From the NCBI GenBank assembly GCA_030916665.1, contig JAUPWC010000381.1, forward strand, positions 1-11,676: 11,676 bases of DNA, written 5' to 3'. Positions 1-4,505 of this stretch are shown here, one piece after another. Below the pieces are notes generated by a model, which did not search any database, was not told where the DNA came from, and worked only from the letters and a program-made list of their open reading frames with translations. The stretch is from Verrucomicrobiota bacterium (GTDB lineage Bacteria > Verrucomicrobiota > Verrucomicrobiia > Opitutales > Opitutaceae). Positions within the stretch are counted from its first letter, which is position 1. Each line of letters starts with the position of its first letter. The translations under genes were made by a program, and so were the position numbers.

Positions 1-1370
1 AGGCTGGTGCGGCCGATCTCGATCAACTCGTCGAGGCGGCGGATCAGCGCGGCCTCGTCGCCCTGGTGCAGGTAGCCGAGGCGGGCGCAGGTGATCGTGA
101 CGACGCCGAGCGAACCGGTCTGCTCGGCGGAGCCGAAGAGGCCGTTGCCGCGCTTGAGCAGCTCGCGCAGGTCGAGCTGGAGCCGGCAGCACATGGAGCG
201 GATCATGTTGGGCTTGAGCTCGGAGTTGATGAAGTTCTGGAAATACGGCAGGCCGTATTTGGCGGTCATGGCGAAGAGCCGCTCGGCGTTCTCCGAGTCC
301 CACGGGAAGTCCCGCGTCATGTTGTAGGTGGGGATCGGGAAGGTGAACACGCGGCCCTTGGCGTCGCCGCCGCTCATGATCTCGATGTAGGCGCGGTTGA
401 TCAGGTCCATCTCCGCCTGCAGGTCGCCGTAGGTGAACGGCTGCTCCTTGCCGCCGATGATGGGCACCTGCGCGCGCAGGTCCTCGGGACAGGTCCAGTC
501 GAAGGTGAGGTTGGTGAAGGGCGTCTGGGTGCCCCAGCGGGACGGGACGTTGAGATTGTAGATGAGTTCCTGCACGCACTGGCGCACTTCCTCATAGCTC
601 ATGCGATCGATGCGCACGAACGGAGCCATGTAGGTGTCGAACGACGAAAAGGCCTGCGCGCCGGCCCACTCGTTCTGGAGCGTGCCGAGGAAGTTGACGA
701 TCTGGCCGACGGCGGAGTGGAAGTGCTTGGGCGGGCCGGCCTCGACCTTGCCTGGCACACCGTTGAGGCCCTCGATCAGGAGCGTGCGCAGCGACCAGCC
801 GGCGCAGTAGCCGGACAGCATGTCGAGGTCGTGGATATGGATGTCGCCGTTGCGGTGGGCGGCGCCGGCTTCGGGCGGATAGATGTGGCTGAGCCAATAG
901 TTGGCGGTGACCTTGCCCGAGACGTTGAGGATCAGGCCGCCGAGGCTGTAGCCTTGGTTGGCGTTGGCGTTCACGCGCCAATCCTGGCGGTGGAGGTATT
1001 CGTTGATGGACGACTCCACGTCCACTTGGGTGCGCTGCTCCGCGCGGGCGGCTTTGCGCTTCTCGCGATAGGCGATGTAGGCGCGCGCGGTGGTCAGGTG
1101 ACCGGTTCGCAGCAGGCAGAGCTCAACCTCGTCCTGGATCTGCTCGATGCCGATGGTCTCGCCTTCGGCGCGGGCCAGCAGGCTGCCGGTGACACCGGCC
1201 GCCAGCTTGACGGCGACGGTTTCATCGAAACTGCGGGCGGCCAAGCCCGCCTTGGCGAGGGCCTGGACAATCTTGGATTCGTCGAAGGAAACGAGCCGGC
1301 CGTCACGTTTTACAACAGTAAGGCGCAAACTCTCTCCCGGGGGGCGCCGGTCAACAGGTTGTGGGGTCAT
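1..1370 (-). CDS. nrdD: Anaerobic ribonucleoside-triphosphate reductase (class III), 3' end outside window
   Basis: Oxygen-sensitive glycyl-radical enzyme that reduces ribonucleoside triphosphates to deoxyribonucleotides in the cytoplasm. About 456 codons are visible. An N-terminal ATP-cone (about residues 15-105) contains VVKRDGRLVSFDESKI and ends in ARAYIAYREKRKA. The catalytic region follows, with NANQGYSLGGLILNVSGKV, NGDIHIHDLDMLSGYC and PIPTYNMTRDFPWD. SMCCRLQLDLREL has adjacent Cys394/Cys395, the usual place of the active-site thiol, and is followed by LFGSAEQTGSLGVVTI. The C-terminal zinc site and glycyl-radical loop lie beyond the window edge. ATG at 1368-1370 lacks a clear Shine-Dalgarno. 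A TTG at 1326-1328, preceded by GGAGAGAG, is an alternative start that would begin the protein just before the conserved VVKRDG and put both NrdR-like sites in the leader. The activase gene nrdG is not seen here. Confidence 0.93.
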   Translation of the reverse strand, partial: MTPQPVDRRPPGESLRLTVVKRDGRLVSFDESKIVQALAKAGLAARSFDETVAVKLAAGVTGSLLARAEGETIGIEQIQDEVELCLLRTGHLTTARAYIAYREKRKAARAEQRTQVDVESSINEYLHRQDWRVNANANQGYSLGGLILNVSGKVTANYWLSHIYPPEAGAAHRNGDIHIHDLDMLSGYCAGWSLRTLLIEGLNGVPGKVEAGPPKHFHSAVGQIVNFLGTLQNEWAGAQAFSSFDTYMAPFVRIDRMSYEEVRQCVQELIYNLNVPSRWGTQTPFTNLTFDWTCPEDLRAQVPIIGGKEQPFTYGDLQAEMDLINRAYIEIMSGGDAKGRVFTFPIPTYNMTRDFPWDSENAERLFAMTAKYGLPYFQNFINSELKPNMIRSMCCRLQLDLRELLKRGNGLFGSAEQTGSLGVVTITCARLGYLHQGDEAALIRRLDELIEIGRTS

Positions 1371-1395
1371 TGGCGCGGAACCACAACCGGTTGTG
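1352..1395. promoter_or_regulatory. Pair of NrdR-like palindromes in the nrdD promoter
   Basis: CACAACCGGTTGTG (1382-1395) is a perfect 14-bp palindrome, and CAACAGGTTG (1352-1361) is a related imperfect one. Their centres are 32 bp apart, close to three helical turns. The family pattern for NrdR, the repressor of ribonucleotide reductase genes, is a pair of ACA...TGT palindromes about three turns apart near the start of transcription. The cores here are CG-rich rather than the usual AT-rich, so the assignment is an inference. The second site lies inside the coding region if ATG 1370 is used. Confidence 0.45.
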
Positions 1396-1396
1396 A

Positions 1397-1402
1397 TTTT
1401 TA
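1397..1402 (-). promoter_or_regulatory. Possible -10 element for nrdD
   Basis: TAAAAA on the minus strand lies in an AT-rich patch (1396-1405) between the FNR-type site and the NrdR-like palindrome. Its distance from the FNR-type centre fits an activator-dependent promoter without a good -35. It rests on position and weak sequence match only. Confidence 0.35.
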
Positions 1403-1421
1403 CTTCAATCAGGTTGAGGGA

Positions 1422-1445
1422 AAGTCTTGATCCAGATCAAGACTT
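1422..1445. promoter_or_regulatory. FNR/CRP-type operator upstream of nrdD
   Basis: TTGATCCAGATCAA (1427-1440) matches the FNR consensus TTGAT-N4-ATCAA exactly. The symmetry extends to 10-bp arms (1422-1431 and 1436-1445). On the nrdD strand a TAAAAA hexamer lies at 1402-1397, so a start near 1390-1392 would put the operator centre (1433.5) about 41.5-43 bp upstream, the class II activator position. Activation of an oxygen-sensitive reductase under anoxia fits this arrangement. Confidence 0.7.
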
Positions 1446-1500
1446 TGACTGTTTCCAGCCCGATCTTACTCCGTGAAATTGCTCCGAGCGGGGTGTCGTT

Positions 1501-1546
1501 TGTCGGCCTCCGCTGCGACGGAGTCGAGAGCGCACCCGGGCCGACA
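1501..1546. repeat. Palindromic structure in the nrdD upstream flank
   Basis: TGTCGGCC (1501-1508) pairs perfectly with GGCCGACA (1539-1546). Inside, TCCG (1509-1512) pairs with CGGA (1519-1522) around CTGCGA. The shape is a stem with an internal hairpin, like an intergenic palindromic repeat. No second copy was found in this window, so repeat status is unproven. Confidence 0.35.
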
Positions 1547-1750
1547 GCGCGTCCGCCCTTACATGATCTGCATCAAGGCGACTGGGGTCATTGCGGTGTA
1601 GCGTGGAAGCGTGTCCCCAGACATGGATACCACGCTCAATTACGACCTGCTAACTCCTTCCCCTTGTCGGCGCGTCAATCTGGACCGGAGGGAACAGCTT
1701 GTTGGCGACGACCGTGCTACCCCGCGCACTGCGGACGCGGCGTGCGGAAA

Positions 1751-1767
1751 TCCTCAACAAACGAGGA
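1751..1767 (-). terminator. Weak hairpin, possible former tRNA-Val terminator
   Basis: On the minus strand TCCTC, a 7-base loop and GAGGA are followed by TTTCC. In the pre-insertion arrangement this would lie about 20 bases after the tRNA 3' end. The stem is only 5 bp and the T-run short, so it is a weak candidate. Confidence 0.3.
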
Positions 1768-1785
1768 AGATCCCATCTGAGCGCG

Positions 1786-1803
1786 ATGGTGGACGCTACA
1801 GGA
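1786..1803. repeat. attL: Left attachment site (displaced tRNA-Val 3' end)
   Basis: ATGGTGGACGCTACAGGA is identical to 5738-5755. It contains the complement of the CCA end, the acceptor 3' strand and the start of the T-arm of tRNA-Val. Flanking bases differ on both sides (G versus C before, G versus C after), so identity stops at 18 bp. Confidence 0.88.
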
Positions 1804-1833
1804 GCCCTTCGTTCCGCTCTATGGGAAGTGTGT

Positions 1834-1850
1834 GGTTGCCGTTCGGTTGT
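1834..1850. repeat. Left-end arm-type repeats
   Basis: GGTTGC (1834-1839) is followed 11 bp later by GGTTGT (1845-1850). The 16-base stretch GGTTGCCGTTCGGTTG differs at one base from GGTTGCCGTTTGGTTG at 5642-5657 near the other end of the element. Both lie on the element side of their att core in the same orientation, as expected for arm sites of a lambda-type integrase or an excisionase. Confidence 0.6.
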
Positions 1851-1851
1851 T

Positions 1852-2127
1852 CTATTTTCCGTCTTTTTTGGCCGGCTTTTTCTTGTAGCGAATAGCCTCT
1901 CCAACTTCTTCGCTCACTTCTTGTAAGAACTTTTCCTCTTCGCTGAGGGCAGGGCATCCTTGGCCATACCACCAACGGATAATGTTGGTCGCATATTCTG
2001 TCGGCGTCGCAGACATCGGACGAGCACGCTGATCAATAGCCATTCCAATGTGCTCAGGCAGTGAGACGGTGATTCGGCGTTTCAGAATCACGAAGCTGGC
2101 AGGATCGGGTTTTTGATCGGTGCTCAT
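1852..2127 (-). CDS. Ribbon-helix-helix (CopG/Arc-like) regulator
   Basis: 91-aa protein. Residues about 18-55 have the ribbon-helix-helix pattern: a short strand KRRITVSLPE, then helix HIGMAIDQRAR, a turn, and helix TPTEYATNIIRWWY. An acidic helix (SEEEKFLQEVSEEVGEAI) and a lysine-rich tail (KKKPAKKDGK) follow. Such proteins bind DNA as dimers. It is divergent from the excisionase-Rep run and probably represses that promoter, as CopG does for rep in rolling-circle plasmids and RstR-type repressors do in CTX-like phages. The second ATG (2125-2127) is preferred because it leaves the CAGCAT repeats outside the coding region. ATG 2148 would add seven residues, and neither start has a clear Shine-Dalgarno. 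A solitary antitoxin is an alternative, but no toxin partner is adjacent. Confidence 0.7.
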   Translation of the reverse strand: MSTDQKPDPASFVILKRRITVSLPEHIGMAIDQRARPMSATPTEYATNIIRWWYGQGCPALSEEEKFLQEVSEEVGEAIRYKKKPAKKDGK

Positions 2128-2130
2128 GGG

Positions 2131-2193
2131 AGCAGCATTTGCCAGCATATCGCAGTTGACAAGACTATCAGCATACGCTGCTAATTGCTGCTA
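2131..2193. promoter_or_regulatory. Divergent control region with repeated CAGCAT/GCTGCT operator motifs
   Basis: CAGCAT occurs at 2133, 2143 and 2169. GCTGCTA, close to its inverse, occurs at 2177 and 2187. Two of the intervals are 10 bp, so same-strand copies face one side of the helix. The motifs flank and overlap the promoter at 2156-2185 and are the best candidate binding sites for the RHH protein. Confidence 0.45.
2156..2185 (+). promoter_or_regulatory. Promoter for the excisionase-Rep run
   Basis: TTGACA (2156-2161) matches a sigma-70 -35 element perfectly. After an 18-bp spacer, GCTAAT (2180-2185) is a fair -10 (4 of 6). A start near 2192 would leave only about six bases before the ATG at 2198, so the first gene may be translated from a leaderless or nearly leaderless mRNA. 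That fits the absence of a Shine-Dalgarno there. Confidence 0.5.
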
Positions 2194-2197
2194 TTCG

Positions 2198-2443
2198 ATG
2201 TCTGTCACACTTGAAACAATCGCCGCCCGTCTCGAACGCATCGAGCAAGCGCTCTCGATGCAGGCTCCTGCGCGGGTAAGTTACACACCCAAGGAATTCG
2301 CCAAACTTGTAGGGCGGTCTTATCGTTGGACCGTGGACAGGTGCGCGGCTCGGGTGATTCGCACTGTTCGTGTTGGCGGGGCCTACCTGATACCGGCTTC
2401 CGAGCTAGAACGATTCAGCAACGGACAAAAGGCGCTCCTGTAA
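2198..2443 (+). CDS. Excisionase-like helix-turn-helix protein
   Basis: 81-aa protein. Residues 1-20 form an amphipathic helix (LETIAARLERIEQAL), probably a short coiled coil. Residues about 28-73 look like the small winged HTH of the MerR/excisionase (HTH_17) type: SYTPKEFAKLVGRSYRWTVDRC, then a wing RTVRVGGAYLIPASELERF. Such proteins bend DNA at att sites to favour excision, or regulate transcription. The pairing with a tyrosine integrase in the same element supports an excisionase role. The ATG was chosen because upstream in-frame ATGs overlap the divergent promoter. The stop overlaps the next start (TAATG, 2441-2445). Confidence 0.65.
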   Translation: MSVTLETIAARLERIEQALSMQAPARVSYTPKEFAKLVGRSYRWTVDRCAARVIRTVRVGGAYLIPASELERFSNGQKALL

Positions 2444-2655
2444 TGCCCTCCGTTGAACCAGTGTCGGCTCAATTGCGCGGCCTTCTCAAATATTTCGAGG
2501 CCAACCCGCATCATGCGGCGGAATTGCGGGCATGGTTCATGGTCTCGCAATTTTGTCCGTGTGCCGAGCGCATCGAGCGAGTTTCACGCAGCAATCGCAT
2601 GCTACGCGAGCACCGTGCGAAGCTGGGGGCAGGACGTCCGGAGGGGATGCCATGA
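2443..2655 (+). CDS. Small hypothetical protein, 70 aa
   Basis: No family recognised. It has a leucine-rich amphipathic start (SAQLRGLLKYFEANPHHAAELRAW), a CPC motif (FCPCAERIE) and an Arg-rich second half (RVSRSNRMLREHRAKLGAGR). Basic character and small size suggest a nucleic-acid or protein-binding accessory, but this is a guess. Its start overlaps the preceding stop by one base and its stop overlaps the rep ATG by four (ATGA, 2652-2655). It is therefore tightly coupled in translation and very likely a real gene despite its size. Confidence 0.6.
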   Translation: MPSVEPVSAQLRGLLKYFEANPHHAAELRAWFMVSQFCPCAERIERVSRSNRMLREHRAKLGAGRPEGMP

Positions 2656-3563
2656 GCGAAGCCTACAGGCATCTTTTTGGTGGGGGGTTCCCTGCCCCCA
2701 GCGGGGGCGGGGGAAGGGGCGTGGGGGAGAAGGCTGCGAATACTATGGAGCTACGATACTACACACCCGAAACGTGGTTCACGGCTGAGGGTGCATACCT
2801 GAAGGCGCGTCGTCTTCAGCGGTCGGGACTACCGGACATGACCAACTGGCGGTTTGTGACCCTCACAGTCGCCGTCAGGAACATTTCCCGGGAAGAGGCC
2901 TATCTGCGCGGCAAGGACCGTCTGCGGCGGTTCTTTGCCCGTTTCCGTGCGGCTATCGGCCGCGAATTCAAATGGTGCTGGAAACTGGAATTTCATGAAG
3001 ACGGATACGCGCACTGGCACGTCCTCTTGGAATACACCAAGCAGATTCCGCCCGAGATTCTTCCCGAGCTGGAAAAGTGGTGGGGCCTCGGCCGGGTCAA
3101 CGTAAAGCGGGTCAAGCAGCGTGACCTTTTCTACGTCTTCAAGTATGTCGCGAAGGGGCCTGATGATCTTCCCGCGTGGGTGCAAAACTATCGCGGACGG
3201 CTTCGGGTGTTTCAGGGGTCTAGAGGTTTTTTTGTCCACGCCCAGCGCAGGACAGCAAAGAAGCAGGAACCGCGCTCCTGCCTTTTGCCGCTGACGCTGG
3301 GCCAGCGTATGGAGTGGGACCGACGCAAGGCGATCTTGGCGGAGACGAACCACCGCGGGGAGATGTTCCTTAGCATCGTCAAACTGCGCATGCCATTTTC
3401 CGAGCTGTATCTGGCTCGGGTTCACCAATCAGTCACGAAGCGTCAACAGCTCGTCGGCTTCGGGACTGTTCCAATCAGCACGAGCCAAGCAGTAGAAATA
3501 AAACATGAGCACAAGCAATACAGCGGCCTCGGCCGCATCCCCCGCAACGCAGCCGCAGCTTAG
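2652..3563 (+). CDS. rep: HUH-endonuclease rolling-circle replication initiator
   Basis: 303-aa protein. Motif I is WRFVTLTV (66-73). Motif II is AHWHVLLEY with the metal-binding pair His121/His123. Motif III is LFYVFKYVAKG with Tyr161 and Tyr165 spaced Y-x-x-x-Y plus Lys168, the two-tyrosine pattern of phiX174 gpA-like and inovirus-type Rep proteins. Such enzymes nick one strand at the double-strand origin and become covalently joined to the 5' end. A good Shine-Dalgarno (GGAGG, 2640-2644) lies 7 bases before ATG 2652. The first 31 residues are a Gly-rich low-complexity tail encoded by a G-rich tract. A second ATG at 2745 (MELRYYTPE) could begin the folded protein. A role in transfer as a mobilisation relaxase is possible, but the motif set favours replication. 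Confidence 0.82.
   Translation: MSEAYRHLFGGGFPAPSGGGGRGVGEKAANTMELRYYTPETWFTAEGAYLKARRLQRSGLPDMTNWRFVTLTVAVRNISREEAYLRGKDRLRRFFARFRAAIGREFKWCWKLEFHEDGYAHWHVLLEYTKQIPPEILPELEKWWGLGRVNVKRVKQRDLFYVFKYVAKGPDDLPAWVQNYRGRLRVFQGSRGFFVHAQRRTAKKQEPRSCLLPLTLGQRMEWDRRKAILAETNHRGEMFLSIVKLRMPFSELYLARVHQSVTKRQQLVGFGTVPISTSQAVEIKHEHKQYSGLGRIPRNAAAA
2694..2727 (+). repeat. GC hairpin and G-quadruplex motif in the 5' end of rep
   Basis: GCCCCC (2694-2699), loop AGC and GGGGGC (2703-2708) form a perfect stem. The plus strand from 2703 to 2727 reads G5-C-G5-AA-G4-CGT-G5, a textbook quadruplex pattern with loops of 1, 2 and 3 bases. The two folds are mutually exclusive. Possible roles are an origin or strand-switch structure, or control of rep translation. 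Confidence 0.6.
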
Positions 3564-3804
3564 TGGCGGTTTATACCTCAAGGGCACGGTCATCGCCGTG
3601 CGCACGGAGGAGAAGGAGTGGGAGAAGGAGAAATACACGCAAACCACTGTCGAAGTTTCGGACGGCCAGCAGGTCTATTCCATGCGGCACCGACACGACG
3701 CTTCTCCGTATCAACCCCCGAAGCTCTTTTCGGAAATCAAGGTGCGTGTCACCTACGCCACCACCGAGAAAGGCAAGATCAGCGTCAAGGGCCTACTTGT
3801 CTAA
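3505..3804 (+). CDS. Small beta-rich protein, possible ssDNA-binding protein
   Basis: 99-aa protein with a Ser/Ala/Thr-rich disordered start (residues 1-18) and then a strand-rich body: GLYLKGTVIAVRT, a charged loop EEKEWEKEKY, TQTTVEVSDGQQVYSMRHR and EIKVRVTYATTEKGKISVKGLLV. The length, strand alternation and position directly after an HUH Rep resemble the ssDNA-binding proteins of filamentous phages (gene V or RstB-like, OB fold). No diagnostic motif proves it. The ATG lies inside the last 59 bases of rep, so the two genes overlap and may be coupled. No strong Shine-Dalgarno is seen. Confidence 0.5.
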   Translation: MSTSNTAASAASPATQPQLSGGLYLKGTVIAVRTEEKEWEKEKYTQTTVEVSDGQQVYSMRHRHDASPYQPPKLFSEIKVRVTYATTEKGKISVKGLLV

Positions 3805-3810
3805 CCCGTT

Positions 3811-4332
3811 ATGATTCCCCGTAACCGGCAAGACAAACAGGGCGTTGGGCACGATTTCCAAAAGGAAATTACGCCCGACTTCGAGCGTCAACGGTTTGAC
3901 GACGAGAGCCTTGCCTTATGGCAAGACTCGCTTCGAGCCTTGGACTCTGGAGAGGGAGAACTTATAGCTTTAATGCTCGATCGTTTAGGGGGTTTGTTTG
4001 ACTGGCTTACTCAAAGACAAGATCCCGAATACGTCATTATCAGAACGTGGGTTCTCTGCTATTTCTGCAGACCACAGATAATCCATTACGAGACCATTGG
4101 TTCATTTGCAAAACGTATGGGGAAAACAGCCCAAGGCATCACGCATCATATTCGTGAGTTTCAAGCTTTGTTCCCCGGGGTCCGGTTCCCAATGAGACCG
4201 TCTGGCATCAATCGTAAGCCGAACGCGAATCAGAACGGGCGACGATATCAGCAGGTAGTCAAAGCAGGCGGAAGCGAGTTTCACCATACACTTGATCGAT
4301 ACCAAGCCGAGGTGACGCGCGTTTGTGCTTAA
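3811..4332 (+). CDS. Hypothetical protein with probable HTH, 173 aa
   Basis: No family recognised. The N-terminal third is polar and acidic. The middle has a hydrophobic helical stretch (YVIIRTWVLCYFC). A helix-turn-helix-like segment follows at about residues 93-118 (HYETIGSFAKRMGKTAQGITHHIREF). The C-terminal part is basic and Asn/Gln-rich (GINRKPNANQNGRRYQQ). It starts six bases after the preceding stop and is the last gene before the terminator, so it belongs to the same transcript. The lower GC content than the host genes is clear here. It could be a late regulator, a replication accessory or cargo. The start is uncertain because no Shine-Dalgarno is visible. Confidence 0.6.
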   Translation: MIPRNRQDKQGVGHDFQKEITPDFERQRFDDESLALWQDSLRALDSGEGELIALMLDRLGGLFDWLTQRQDPEYVIIRTWVLCYFCRPQIIHYETIGSFAKRMGKTAQGITHHIREFQALFPGVRFPMRPSGINRKPNANQNGRRYQQVVKAGGSEFHHTLDRYQAEVTRVCA

Positions 4333-4353
4333 TCCCTCCCTACACAACACACG

Positions 4354-4379
4354 AAGGCCGGCGAAAGCCGGCCTTTTTT
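4354..4379 (+). terminator. Strong intrinsic terminator after the Rep run
   Basis: AAGGCCGGC (4354-4362), GAAA tetraloop and GCCGGCCTT (4367-4375) form a perfect 9-bp stem whose 3' arm runs into six T residues (4374-4379). It lies 22 bases after the last plus-strand stop. Confidence 0.9.
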
Positions 4380-4400
4380 ATTGGTCACAACATTCATGCC

Positions 4401-4450
4401 GAGCGCGAGCGCGAGCCGGCGCCAGCCGGCCGCGCCGCGCCGGCCTTTCC
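4401..4450. repeat. GC-rich palindromic cluster, terminator-like
   Basis: GCCGGC occurs at 4415, 4425 and 4439. The first pair is separated by GCCA, echoing the GCCGGC-GAAA-GCCGGC core of the terminator at 4357-4372. A GAGCGC tandem precedes it and CCTTTCC follows. It may be a second, degenerate terminator or a duplicated module, and could help stop minus-strand transcripts leaving int. Confidence 0.4.
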
Positions 4451-4462
4451 TTGTTCAATCTC

Positions 4463-4497
4463 AACGTAACTGACAGGGGCGGCTGTCAAGCTACGTT
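4463..4497. repeat. Long bulged inverted repeat beside the int stop codon
   Basis: AACGTA (4463-4468) pairs with TACGTT (4492-4497). Inside it, TGACAG (4471-4476) pairs with CTGTCA (4483-4488) around GGGCGG. That gives 12 bp of perfect pairing with a small internal bulge. No T-run follows on either strand, so it is not an ordinary terminator. A hairpin nicking site for the HUH Rep (double- or single-strand origin) or an oriT is possible. Confidence 0.5.
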
Positions 4498-4505
4498 CTC
4501 GGGAG

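Larger units (their letters stand above)
1446..1785. other. Intergenic flank between nrdD promoter and element, no convincing gene
   Basis: About 340 bases of host-like sequence. The short open frames crossing it have no recognisable motif and no ribosome-binding site. It holds an imperfect palindromic structure (1501-1546), a second weaker inverted repeat (AGCGTGG at 1600-1606 with CCACGCT at 1630-1636) and a weak hairpin near the element boundary (1751-1767). Before the element inserted, this stretch would have followed the 3' end of tRNA-Val directly. Confidence 0.6.

Noticed and set aside
66..1430. Long plus-strand open frame of 454 codons
   Set aside because: It is antisense to nrdD, whose conserved motifs are unmistakable on the minus strand. 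The translation is Gly/Ala/Val/Glu-rich shadow sequence typical of GC-rich genes.
1427..1895. Small plus-strand frames between the nrdD promoter and the element
   Set aside because: They overlap each other, cross the att site and lack translation signals or motifs.
1852..2148. RHH gene as the antitoxin of a toxin-antitoxin pair
   Set aside because: No small toxin-like gene is adjacent on the same strand. The divergent position opposite the Rep run fits a repressor better.
2829..3428. Minus-strand open frame of 199 codons opposite rep
   Set aside because: No motif. The plus-strand HUH Rep is well supported by motifs and a ribosome-binding site.
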